From NCBI GenBank assembly GCA_030248065.1, contig JASAMV010003527.1, forward strand, positions 44,263 to 108,262: a DNA stretch of 64,000 bases, read 5' to 3'. Each line of letters opens with the position of its first letter. Position 1 is the first letter of the stretch. The notes beneath the pieces were generated by a model. The model saw only the letters and a program-made list of their open reading frames with translations. It ran no database searches and was not told the origin of the DNA. Position numbers and translations under genes: made by a program. Positions 1 to 13,600 of this stretch are shown one piece after another. This DNA is from Rhynchonema sp. JSB1_4 (taxonomy: Eukaryota > Nematoda > Chromadorea > Monhysterida > Xyalidae).

Positions 1-858
1 TGTAGTTAGACTGATAACTGCACCAGCTCAAGTTTCTCAAACGGCAAGAACCGAGTGAAACCACTCATTCAAGAAATACAGACGGGTGGAAAAAATATAG
101 CTAATTTTTGGGCATAATTCAGTAGTTAAGACGGACAGCTAAATTTGGGTCCTCTTTAGTTTCTGTGGCAGGGACCCAATGCCGGTTTTTGTCAGTTTCA
201 AAACATTATGACATATTTGCCTGTATATTTACTCAATTTGGAGTTGTCTGGCTACCAACTCCACTCAGCTATCACCAAATCTACAATCCACCGACAAATC
301 AGTCGGTGACAGGGAATAATCGAGGACACTGTCGTTGCTCATTAATCCACTGAAGCTTACAATTTATGTTGATTTGTACTTTGTCATGTGAGTTAAACTG
401 GAAACAAACCAATATCAGCACAGATATAACGCTCTGCGGCTGACTTGTGATCCATTAAAGAGCACACGTGCACTTTAGCCGTTGCTCCTCCGCCGATCAG
501 CCACTCCTCCACCACCACTCATCCGAAAGGCTGGAAACCTTCCACAAATGAAAAGAGGACCTCGATTTGCTTCATAGGTACCATATCTCCCTCTAAAAAC
601 CATCAAAACGACCAAACACACAAGCAATTGAAAAAGTCCAATCACTTTTGGCCGGCCCAAATCTCGGCCAGCTGAAAGCAAATCATGCTCACACGTGAGC
701 AATGCAGGCATATGGCTTGTTATGTGGTATAATTAATTAGTGATGTCATACCTAGCCTGCAGACAAAACACGACACACTCACTGCTGTCTGCTTGCAACT
801 ACAGGCATTTACATTTCAGCAACATGAGAGTCCAATCACTTATGGCCGCCACTGTATG
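1..858. other. Left flank, no gene recognised
   Basis: No exon chain or known protein is visible. Short open frames lack splice context and family resemblance. The phrase CCAATCACTT followed by TGGCC occurs near 638 and again near 833, suggesting repeat-derived sequence. The terminal part of copy 1 of the metalloprotease lies to the right on the minus strand, so this is 3' flank of that gene. Confidence 0.5.
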
Positions 859-1137
859 TATTGGTTGCACAATGACTATATAAGAACTCATCAAAATCAA
901 TCCTGATTTTCACGTTCAGTCACTCTTCACCACTGTGCTATTTGTGATTCTCACAAAACATTTTCAGCTGAAAATAATCTAGCAGATCAACCACGTTGCC
1001 GCATGTCTGAAACATTCTCTTTACTACATGCTTTGTGTGCGATCACGCAACGCAACGTCATTGCCCCGTCACTTTCCCTCTTTACGATTCAGGAAAAAAA
1101 TTTGACCAATTCTTATAAAGTCATTGTGCGACCAATA
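859..1137. mobile_element. Small TIR element, family 1 (copy a)
   Basis: The left end reads TATTGGTTGCACAATGACT and the right end carries its inverse, AGTCATTGTGCGACCAATA with one difference. The interior is non-coding. A second copy of nearly the same length lies in opposite orientation at 36874-37151 and shares the interior, including the AGCTGAAAAT and GTAGTAAAGAGAATG parts. This is a MITE-type non-autonomous DNA transposon; the superfamily is not assigned. Confidence 0.8.
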
Positions 1138-1606
1138 CCAAATAAATAATCTGCAGGCCCCAGTGTGTATATGTGGGCAGGATAACAAGTGCATTGAAGC
1201 GTACAACAGTCCATCAAGTTATGGTGACATAATCAGGCACTGTGATTTCTGATCACCATAAAGAATGTTGATTGCAGTGAACCCTATGGCGAACAGGACA
1301 GGAGTTTTTTGGTTTGTTTTGTTTGTGTTTTGGGAACTATTTAGGTCACTACAAGAATACTCACCAGGTAGAGCACCGCTTGCATTGGGAGAATTTGGCC
1401 CATTTGGGGACTGATCATTCGTTCATTAGGCAGAGGGATTTACTATGTGCATATACGTACAGAACGATCATTAAACGGATAACGGCTAATTCTGAACCAA
1501 AACATCGTTCAGGACAAACTAGATTCGCTATTATAGGTTTTCACGTGTTGACGGTACACTGCACAACTCCATCACTGTTGGGTTTCCTACATTATAAAAT
1601 ATCAAA

Positions 1607-4600
1607 TTAAACCAAGGAAAAGAGCAGCACGCACTTCTTGAATCCGTCCATAATTTCCTCCCTCTTCGCCGGATGACAAGTGAGCGCGGTTGTGGTCTGT
1701 CCGGCATCAAAGAACCCAGTCAGATATGTTTGTGCCGCGCGTTGCACATCGCCGTGTGACACTGACCACACACGCGTGCACAGTTGACTGCAATGTAAAA
1801 AAATGTAATCAACATGTGTGTGAAACATCATATGGCAATATGGTATGCTGAGAAAATATAATTGTATAGAAAATATCCGTGCATGAAACCAAGACATAGT
1901 TTAGGTGAAACATTTCGCAACCGACTGACCCAATTGCATTGTCTGACCTGACGACCTACGAACTTAGTGCAACAAAACCAGAGCAAACCGATTGAAGTCC
2001 TTCTCCACACCCCTCAAATGTGCCAACAGACACATTGCACTGGCATCATGCACGGTATTCTCAGACTCGACTAGTTCGAATATGAGACTGCGTTTGGCTG
2101 ATTCGAAATCGGAATCCGAGATGAAACCACTGACCATCGAAGCTGATTTCTGGGATTTGAAGTAATCATGTAGAAACGCTGGGGCATAGCTACATAGGTC
2201 TGAATTTATGGGGGTACCCTTTTTTAACCAGTGCTTGTTCCATTTATGAAACGTCGTTTTAACCAGTGCTCGTTCAAAATTCGGCGCCTATTAAATCACT
2301 CAAGTCAGGAGAAGCAGAAAATTTTGACTTTTTTACTTTTCGGAACCACCAGAAGCCAAGTGAAAATGCGTGAATCTGACGCTCAAAGCGAGCGATTTTT
2401 TTAGTTTTGGGAGCGATACCTGATACCTGTACCCCAGGCACCCCCTCTCCTACGCCACTGCAGAAACCCATTTGACTTTGACATGTAGATAGGCCAATCA
2501 GGGTCTATACGTCAGTATAGCATAGCACGGAAGTATGCAACAGTAAAACAAAGAAGACATCCTGGAATTAGCTTATTGGCAACATATTCACAAGATAGCT
2601 TACGTATTCAATAGTGTTTGTGTGGGGAAAAAAATTCGCAACGCAGACTGAAACATCAGCAGGTCAGATTATCGGAAATTTTGCTATACCTGTAGTGTTA
2701 AAATCGGGGGTGCTGGCGTGAGCGCGTGTGTTGGGCTTTTGCTAATTTTATTATTGCGATAATGTCGTACACCCGCCGGCACAAAACGCTGAAAAAAATC
2801 AGCCCGATCGGTGCAGCAGAAAGTGTTTTTCCAGCCACCCGAGAAAGAGGGGTGTCCGCGTTCCCAAATCTCTGGTTATTTTGGTTTTTAGTTATCTCCT
2901 CCAAGGAAACTGAACGAAGTAAGGCAAGTTGTATATCAATCGACTCGTCTGGTTGTGGAGGTGTCCTAGACAGAGCCCGATTTTTGAAACATCGCTTCTA
3001 TCGCGAGAAATCGGCGATTTGGCCTATTAGCAGTTCTGAGTTCTGATTGGCTGCATGACGTCATTGCGGAGCTGGCTGCTGATTGGCTGTTGTTGGCTCG
3101 CGCGCGTGTGCGTTGCTTTCCGCGTGTTTCTGTTCCTTTTTGGCCTTGTTTTTCTCAGAAACGGCAGCGAGTTGATTGTAAGTTTAAACATCGCTCAATT
3201 TAGTAAAAGACAAAGCTTAGGCTTAAGCTTAAGCAAAGCCTAAGCGTGAAAAACATAAGGCCGATCAGGTCAATTTTGATTTTGTTCCATTTTAGCTTTG
3301 TGAGACCAAGCTGAGTGAAAGTTTTTATTTTTTCAGAATCGTCGTTGTTTGACAATTGAATGCCATATTATTGAGACCGGAATCGACGCAGAAAAGTCGG
3401 CAAAAATTCCGGTCCGGCCCACAATTCCTGGCAGGTCTACTCGACTCGGCTCGGCCCGGCCCAAGCCTTTTCAGCAATCAATTGAGATCAGATGTGGGAA
3501 TCGTGCCGGATGCAGATGTGTCAACCGGGCCGGGTTAGGTCGTCCCGGCCCGTCCATGGGAAAACTCAGCCCGGCCCGCCCCGGCCCGATTTTTTTGACC
3601 AATTTTCTTATGCCTTTTTTGCAGAGGTCGCAATCGGGTCGGCCCGATCTCGGGCCGGGCCGCGATTTTGGGCTATTGGTTCGGGCCGGAGATTTGGGGG
3701 CTCGGGCCGTGCCGGGCCGGCCAAACCCGGCCTGATTGCGACCTCTGCTTTTACTTTGTTCTGAGAAGCCGGCCCGCAACCCGCGACAGGTCGGCCCGCG
3801 GCCCAATTTTTTTGACGAATTTTTTTGTGATGACTTGGCTAAATCCAGTACCAAATCCTTGCGAAAAACCGTGATTTTTTAAAGAAAAAACCACGATTTT
3901 TTTCAATATTTTGGGCATGGTTGGGCCCGGCCCGACCATGGAAAACCTCGGACCGGCCCGGCCTGGCCCGACAATGCGGGGTAGCGCGCCCGATGTTTGG
4001 CATGACACAGTAGGTATCCCCCACTCCCCCCCCCGATTTCCCCCGCCCCCTTTTTGGCAGAAACAGCAGCGCGCTGACTGGAATGTTAAACCTCGTGTTT
4101 CAGATTCACGCTATCAATAATCCTGAACCTTGATTAAATTTCGCGTTGTTATCAATATCGTTAAATTGTCATGCTTAAAAAGAAGATCAATAAAGGCGTT
4201 GGTTTTTCGTAACCCAAAACGCAACGTCACTACAAAATGAACAAAAAGGGAAGGGATGAAAGAGACGAGTCAAATGGAACGGTTGGTAACTGTTTGGCAT
4301 TTGAATGCTCCCAGATCGGAGATCAGAAACGGCCCGGGTAAAGGCGGCCCGGCCTGGTCGCCAAATCTCCGTCCGGCTCGGTCCGTTTGAGATCTTTGAG
4401 CAGGTTAAAAAACGAAAACACGAGGAAAAACACAAGCTGAAACGGGCCGGGCCGCAGAGGTCGCAGTCGGGCCGTGCCGGGCCGGGCCACGATGTTTGGA
4501 CTATAGTTTCGGGCCGGAGATTTGGAGGTTTGTATTTGGTTCCCAAAGCCAAAAATCGAGGTCTGAAAGCCTAAAAATCAGTCGTTTATGTTTCAGAATC

Positions 4601-7600
4601 GACGACAAGACGGACAAAAAAGTGCCGGGAAAAATAAGAACAAAACGACGACAAACAAACGTGGCATGGAACCAGAAGAACGGGAGGAGGCAAACAGAGA
4701 GAATTCGGTTTGTGCATTTATTTTTACGGTTTTGCTTCGTCATGAGTTCTTTTTCGCTGCCTAGCTAATTCTTGATGAAACTTGTTGAAGCAGCAGCTTC
4801 GAGCAGCAGTTTGATCAGGAAGCACCATATCAGCTTCAAGCGGTAGCTTTCAATCAAGCCAGATTCGTTTTTTGGCATTTGTCATGAATGCATGGTCAGT
4901 ATATTGTTAAATTTTTCGATTTTTCGCTCGTCATAACTCGTGGACGGGGCATAACTGGCTGTTGTTGTCTAGGTTTACCGACGTTGTTATGATGGGTTTA
5001 TTCTAGTGATAAAATTTGATTTCCTTCAGTATCGACAAGACGACCGCGCAACAGATGCCGGTAGAAAAATGAAACAGAAACGGACGGCGACAACTAAACG
5101 CGGATCAGAAGCAGAAAGCGCCCCACTTTGTGACGCTGTGCGCCAGGTTTGTTTGCAGTGTGCGATATAAATTTTTATTTTTCTGGAGAATTTTTCAAAC
5201 ATTGCTGTAGAAATAACGTATTCAGCTCGCTCTTATTATTGATCCTAATTACAGACAATCGATGAGCTCGGCGACGAGCGGAAAAAGTATCTGAAATCAC
5301 GAAAACGAAGGCCGAGAAAACCAAAAGGGGTGTCGCGTTTGCAGTCAAAGCCGGTTGCAACGGATAAGGTTAGATTTTGTGGTCATTATTTTTACTGTTG
5401 ATTTCGGTTTCGCTTCTATAATAATAACAACACTGTTGTGTCAAATCAAAACACAATCTGTCCATTTTTTATTGCAGAATCGACGACAAGACAAAAAAAT
5501 GGCGGCAAGAACCAGAAAACCACGACAGTCATGGTTACATCATCAGAATCAGAAGAACTGGACGAGACAGATGGAGGAAATAGTGTGGTGAAAACGGTTG
5601 GTGAATTTTTATCATTTTTGGACGTGTTCTTGATGAACCGATATGACGCAAAACAACAACAACTAATGAAAAAAATCAATGTGCAGGGATTCTGTCGCGA
5701 CGACGATGGTAACACGAGTAGCGAGAGCAACTCGATATCAATTGAGCAAGCCGCTGATGCCGTTGTTACAGACGTTCAGGTTAGGTCACGGGTTTTTGTA
5801 ATTGGACAGGCGGATCTATAAAAATACAATGACAAAGAATGAAAAAAAATTACAACGCAGGATTTACGCACACACATATTTTTACATAAAGGACATCAGT
5901 GTAGCCATACATGTTTTGATACTATGTAAGTTTATGTAGCGGATCTTCATGTGTATATTGTTTGTATTCATATTTACGAAGGTTCTGGTCTCGCACTCGC
6001 CCTCATCTTTTGCATAAAATTCAGGGAGCATCAGAAGGCAGTGATTCTAACAGCAATGGCGATCAGTGGCAATGGCGGCCAGGAACAAGCGGAGCTGTGC
6101 AAAGACAAATGCAGGTTGTGCGCACCTTTACATGTTTACTTTTTTCTTCCTTCTATTTTATTTTGGCTGAAACTGGATACAAAGAATCTTTTCATACAGG
6201 AAACAACAATCAGCCGAACGAAACGCTCCGCGGCAGCACGTAAAACACAGTCGTACAATGCATCGTCAAAAGCGAAGCAACCTGAGGCGGTTTCCGTCTG
6301 AGCTGTGATTCTATTGTAAGCTTTTTTGGTTAAATTTGTTAATGATCAAAAACATTTTCCAGGCCCGCTGTGGCGTTTTTGGGTGTAAGAAGGCATGCGC
6401 CAAGTTTTATCCGCGGCTGCAGATGAGCGCGACACGACTCGAAATGGGGGCAGGAATGGCCGTGGAAGTGTGTGTCGATCATCACTCAACAGTTTCAAGC
6501 GATCATGACCCAGTAGAGGTATGGTGCAAGTTTTGAAGCGATGCATTTTAAAGTGTGGTTGGTCAGGGGCTCAGTTTTGAGGCAAAGTCTTGTATTCACA
6601 GTTTTTCGCTCTGTAAAATTTTGTATTGTCCTGTTTTCGCAATGAAAGTATTTTTTTCGTGTTCCATTTAGGTGTTTTCGAGCAACAGCTTAGCTTGTTA
6701 TTTCTGCACATGATTTTCGTTAAATCTTTGTTTATAGGAATGCTTCGAACCAGTGGTCTATCGCTGCGGGGGCTGCGGTGAACCCATGTTGTTTTCTCGC
6801 AAGAAATGTGACAACCACACACACAAGACCAGCAGGGGGAGCTGCGGGTTGATCATGTCTTGCCCCAACTACAACGAACAGATATTGGAACAATACACAA
6901 GTGTCAGTCGAAAAACAATAGATGGTTTTTTTCACAAGCTAACTATCCCTTTTCAGTTTTTAAGAGGACTGAACAATTTCAGTTTTTGGACGACGGGTGC
7001 AATCGTGGTGCATTCGTGCAGACAATACACGTGTGTCGCAACTGTCACAAGTATTCGGTGTCGTGGTCCGTGGTTCCATTATGGACGTGTTCTCCAGGTT
7101 ACATTTTAGTGACGATGCATGCTTAGGCTTTTTGGCACTTTTTGGGTGCAATTTGCACATAAAATTTCACAATTGCACTTCAAAATGGGATGGTTAGGTG
7201 CAAGTTGCACCAAGATTTTTGAACATGAAGTTGTTCCTCACCATTAACTGAGCAAGGACAGTAGACGGCAGGTACCGGTCAATAGACAGAGCTGAGCAGG
7301 CAATGACTGCAAGCAATCACTGCCTTGCTGGACACTTCTGCGTGGTAGGGACTTCTTCGGATCTTGACTTCTACTTCCCGGAAGCCAGAAGTATAAATAG
7401 ACCTTGAGAATGCTTGATATAAAATTTTATATCGTTCTCAAGTATCAAACAGCAGTTTGTGAAACAGAATGCATGATATAAAAATTTGGGCTTTCAGTTA
7501 AAAGCGAAATAATGAAGTAAAAGTAGGCATCAAAAACAACAGCTTAGAACTATGTATATAAACAGAAGTAAAACAACAATACACACATTATTTTGTCGTT

Positions 7601-10600
7601 TCAAAAAGTGACTTACAAACAATTCCTGTATTTCTGTAAAAAATATAAATTAAAACCAGCTAAATTAATTTACATAGTGTCAAAACATGTATGGTTACAC
7701 TAATGCAAATTATGTAAAAGTATGTATGTACGTTGTAACAGAACATTGTGAATACAGTGAACATTCGATATAACGAACTTCGATAAAAAAAATGTTGTGA
7801 CTTTCAAGCAGCAGTTCTTGACCAAATACTGCTGATGTAAATGCAAACACAAATTAGAGACATTGCAACGCAAAATAACACAGTATCAAAGTTGGAACAG
7901 AATCAGACAACGAGACAATACAAACAGTGTCAACGAAAAGGATCACATCGCAACATAAAAACGGACATCCAGAATAGCTGCATCATGAAGACTTTGGCAA
8001 ATGGTGTGGTGCCAAGGTAGGCATTCTGGGTTTGGTTTTATTCAAACCAGGAATGCTTATTTGACCTAGTAAGTTTTATATTGCCGTTGGTATTCCTGAT
8101 CTAAATGTCGGAAAAAGATTCAGCAGTGGCTGAAGTGAATGGGAAGAGTAGGTGACAATTAAAGCACGTAAAGCACTAAAGGAGTGTGCGTGGCAACGTG
8201 GCATCGCCGTTAACCTCGAAAAAAACCCAGGTCTTTTTTTACCAAAAAGCAGCAGCTTTTTGACCAAGAATGCTCGCTACAAAGCTTTATATTGCCTTTG
8301 GTAGGTATTTTGGATCTAATTGTCGAGCAAAGATTTAGCAGTGGCTGAGGTGAATGGGAAGGGTAGGTGACAATTAAGACACTTCGAGGGCAGCGATGCC
8401 CGAGGAGTGTGCGTGGCAATGTGGCTTCGCCCTTGAACTGGGAGAAACTAGGAAAAAAGAGCCTAAACAGGCTTACGGAATTATGCAACATCCGTAACTA
8501 AACCTAGCCTAGACTTCTGACGGTACAAATGGAAGAAACAAGTCTAACCGTATACTTATGACGGTACAATGGGGAGAAACAAGGATTATCGAGCAACAGT
8601 TATGCAGTCCGACCACGTGATGTAGAAAAAACGGCGTTGCATAGTTCCGGCGCCCGCTCAGGGGCGTAAATGCGTAGTGCCTTGCAGTGGTTTTTTTTAA
8701 AAAAATTTTTTTTTATTAAAAAAAAATTTTTTTTTAAAAAAATTCGTTCCAAAAGTTAAAAAAAATTTTTTTTATTATTTCAAAATTCGAAAATTTCTCC
8801 ATTTTTTTGCTCTAAAAGTGCTATTTTTTGCATAAAAATTGCTACTGTTGACATCACCTGACTTTACCATGGGTGTATTGGGTGCCATAATCGTTGTTTC
8901 GTGGCATCTGGACATAGTGCACACACTCACATGGCCTCTCATATGATCACACATGTACATGTGACAGGGTGGGCATGCATTTATCCATGCAACAGACCCG
9001 AAAGCAGTCAATCGGTGTGATATTCACTGTATATTTACACTGTTTGTCGCATATTTGCATTGGTCGTGTACCAAGAGGCAATAGTTTCACCCAAATTTGC
9101 CGTCTTGGGTGTCACAAAGCCACACGAAGGCACCCACACCACGTGGGGAAGTGTACGGTTGTGTACCTGACTACTGTTGGTACTCATTGACCATTGTTTA
9201 GTATTGTTTTCGTGTCGTGAGTGCTTTATATGCACTTACCACACGTTATGGAAGAAAAATGCCACTATTTTCACTGGTGCCTTGTTCCATTGGGGGTTAG
9301 TCAAAACTTCGTACAACAGCGCAGAACACTTGTGTGCACGTGCACTTACATTTGTGCTTGTCTGTTACCTGATGGAAAACTATGACGCATGAAAATGAAA
9401 AGAGAAAAGTGTCAACAAGGGTAGCCTTGTGAAACCGTGTGTTCAACCCAACGCTAAGCCGGATTATTAGTGAGTTGAACAAATCGATTCCGTGAAGTTG
9501 CATAAGAATCGGGATAATAAGTCCTAATATACATAGTAAATGTGATAATGGGTGCTATTGAGGGATTATGTGGCGGGTGAAATCATACAGCACTTGTTTC
9601 TCACACTGACTAATGATAAGAAGTAAAATGAAAGGTGTATAATTGCGCTCGAAGATTGTGTTCTGTTACTGAAAAAAATGCTACTGAAAGAAATGGTGAA
9701 AACAAATGGGCAAAAAACCGATCGGGTGCCGAACATCGAGCGGGCGCTGGAACTATGCAACGCCATCTTTTCTACATCACGTGGTCGGACCGCATAACTG
9801 TTGCTCGATAATCCTTGTTTCTCCCCATTGTACCGTCATAAGTATACGGTTAGACTTGTTTCTTCCATTTGTACTGTCAGAAGTCCAGGCCAGGTTTAGT
9901 TACGGATGTTGCATAATTCCGTAAGCCTGTTTAGGCTCTTTTTTCCTATGTCAGATTCAGTAATCGATCCACTATCCGTCGTTGAGCACACTTCAATAGC
10001 TTCAACACTTCAGTAAATCTTGAAGTATGATGACGTCCCGTAACCAAGTCCAGATCTAACTGGAATGACCACGGTGTTCGAATGTCGATCATAATGTTTC
10101 AAACAACAACCGACCAACACTTCCATTGATTTCTCATACGCTTGCACTGGCTGGGCACAGCGAAACAGACGCAACATCAGGTAGTTGTGATCTTTGGTGA
10201 ACGACACAGTCGCACCGTAGGCAAGGCCCTGAAATGGGGATCGGGTGATGTCGGGTGTCGGCACCCATAAAAGTGTAGTCGTCGGGTGTCGGCTCCGCTC
10301 AGATGTCGGGTGTTGGGTTTTTTGGACATGGTATGTAGCAATAGATACTGGAAGAAAACCGAATGAGATAAAAAATCAAAATACCTTTCCCCTGATCGTG
10401 CGCCACATTGGGCCTTCCAATTGACTGATACATTGCAATGCGACCAACAGCGCTGGGTAATCGGTGTGTGAACGCTCGATGGTACATGGCGTCACCTGCA
10501 TACCGTATATGTGTGAAAAAACTGCGTTTCACCCTGTACTACTGGCAGGTAGTAAACTTTATGCTTTTGGAATCATGCGAAAAAACTATGCCCTGAGTTC

Positions 10601-13600
10601 ACCGAAAAATGGCAAACGCTTTTATCTTGGTCAGCACCCAGTCTGTTTGTTGAAGAATCAGTTTTAAATCTTGGCGAATGGATGGAGTAGCGATTGTCTC
10701 GATAAACTGCGCACCACATTTACAAAAAAGACGAAACATTTTGTTCTTCTGCTATTCTGCTCACCTGCAGAATGTAGCACGCATCGCTGGACCCGATCGT
10801 CAACAACTCGTGTTTGCCATATTCGGGCTTGAACGCGAACTTGCTTGTCGTTTCACCAGGCTTAGACAACGACCCATTGTTCGCATGTTTCTCTCTTTTT
10901 GATTTTCCAGCAATCTTGCCCAATTCAGACGTCAAGGTCGATCCAAATGTTTCATCACTCGCATCACACGTCACGTGAAACATTAGACGATCGGACGCGA
11001 ACAGTGCGCGATAGAGTTGCTCGAAACGGTGCACCACCTGTGAAACGAGACAATGAGTGTGGATAGGCATTACAAAGAAAAGTAAAAAACGAAAGCTTGC
11101 ATGCCTTATCTGGCGAGCGCTCCAACTGTTCCAATAGGCATTGCAACATCAATTCGAGTCGCACCACTGAATACAGCTGGCGATTACCATCTAACAAAAG
11201 GTAGCGTCGTTTAAAATCAAGTTATATACACAAGTATCACAATGCAGTCCACGCAGTGTATTGTGACGGGCTCTTACGGTGAATTATTAGGTCCCATTCT
11301 GCCGGTAGCTTTCTCACTCGATGATGATTTTGACAGGGACCAAAGATGCCGGTTCCTGATCATATTACCATAAAGATGGACTGCCACATCACTAAAAAGC
11401 ACACCCACCTTTCTCACAAACCAACTGATTGAGCACAAATCGACACATCGAGCTGGCGTCACGTTTTTCCTCGGCGATTTGATTCGCGAGATTATTCAAT
11501 ACAACTGCGATACGATCGGGTTTGAACACCAGATGGCGACTGAGTCGACGCATCCACAGACTGGATTGGTCGTGGTCATCGCGGTGCACCTGGTGATAAC
11601 GATGATAAAGTAGATGTTGGATTTTTTGTGATGTACAGGGTGATTCAAAAGTACCCTCAAGATTGCTGTTTCTGGCCATAGCGTGTGATAGACTGAACGG
11701 ATATTGTTCGTTTATAGCTTAACAATCAATCTATTCATGCGACCACAATGGATTCCGCGACGAATTTAGCCTCCTCCGATAAATTTTCGAAACCCCATTG
11801 CCACTAAACAGCCTATCATGCCAAACGACCACAAATCCTACCTGTGTTTGAAACACGAACTGATGCCAGAACGAGCCCTTATGTCCACATCGCGAAGAAT
11901 ACGACGTAATATCAGCATCAATGTGCTTGACCACATCCTCATATGACATTTCAGCACCGTCAGACAAACGGACAGGCGATTGAAACATTAATGAAGAAAG
12001 GGGCAATAGTAGGGCACGCAGTGAGGCGTCGATGGTGCTCGTGTCGTAGAGGGCGCGAATCTGTGGAAGCAATGCGAGAGTAATATCTATTACCTATGTA
12101 CATATAACTTGGGTGATTGGCAAATTATTTTTGGAGTCCTATATCTACATACGTCTAGGTTTCGCGAGGTATTCAAGACCATCGGCGTGATGTTTGTTCA
12201 CCAAGCTGATCAGCCGAATGGGAGTGTATTTCAACTTTTTTGTGGTAAAAAAACACGACGACATATTTGAGGTCAGTATACGGGTCCAAGATATAACTAT
12301 AACAATGACGGTTTATTGCACTTCGTAACAAAAAGGACAATATATGACGCACATGCAGAAAGTTCGTCTTACAGCTGGCGAGAATCGTAGGAATGTGCAG
12401 TTGTTCCAGCTTCAGCCGGTCACCGCCGGACTGTGACGTAGTCCTGATGTTAGAAAACTCATTGATTTTCACGGCCCCGATCGCGTCGATGGAATTCACA
12501 GTGCAATTCTCCAGAAATTCCGATGTCGGAACATCCTGAAGTTTGAAAAATAATTCCAATGTGCTGTTGTTTTCACAGACGGGCGTCGTCAGCTGAGGAA
12601 TGTACCCGATGGCAACGAGACCATGAAAAGGCGTACGCCAGCAAAAGAAGAGACTAACTCGATGTTAAGCAAACATCTGGTGGAGACACGTTTGTATAGT
12701 GTTTCCTGTTTTTCTTGATCCAAGGAAACACGCGGGCCCGTGTTATAACTGAACTTCTAGTTGAGGTCGAGATTACAATTTCGACTCAATCACATAGCTG
12801 GCAAAAACGTGTCAAAGTTTGCCTGTGGAATCTTACAACAACAATGTTTCACATGCTCGCTGTGAACTTTGTGCGTGTGCGCTGCCAGCATGTCAATGAA
12901 ACATTTCACCATTGCTGCTGAGTGTCGTGCCTGGATTAACAAGGATACATTCTTAATCTCTTTCATTGGTTTCTGAAATCTCGACCCCAAACTGGAGTTG
13001 AGTTAACGTAGGGTAGCTTGTTTCCTTTGACTAGCATAAAAAGCAAACACTATACTTATGCCACCAAAAACAAATGGTCGGGTTCCAAAAACAAATGTAA
13101 GAAAACCGGTGACCATAGCTGTTGACAGTGAAGTCAACAACCTTTTCATTATTCTCAATCGCTTGCTTCAACTGTTGTTCACATTTCTTCAGTCCGGCTT
13201 CGCCCAACTCTTCCTTTCGTTTTTCGATTCTTTCATTCTCCTCCTTGGTCCGTTGCTGGATGAGATCACTCGAAGGCTTGCCGACAACCTGAGTGACCGG
13301 GGAAAAGTTGGTGAAATTTCCTGTTTTCCTCAAGGGTCCGGGAATTCTCACGGGAAATAGAAGTTTGGGATTCTGTAGGACGGGAACTATCGCGGGAAAT
13401 GATTTTCAGAATTTTGAATGACGGGAAATTGCGGGAAATGTCACTATCGAAAACATTTCTTGGGAAACAGGGGCGGGAAATTTCCCGCAAATTTCCTACC
13501 CTCCCGCGAAATTCCGCGGAAAAAAATTCCCGCGCGAGCCCTATTCACAACCATCGGTTCGGTTTTGCTGTGTTTGAAAACAAAAGACCAAACATGTTTT

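Noticed and set aside
2726..3046. 106-residue frame starting MCWAF upstream of the nested gene
   Set aside because: The homologous sequence at 63530 does not keep the start or the frame.
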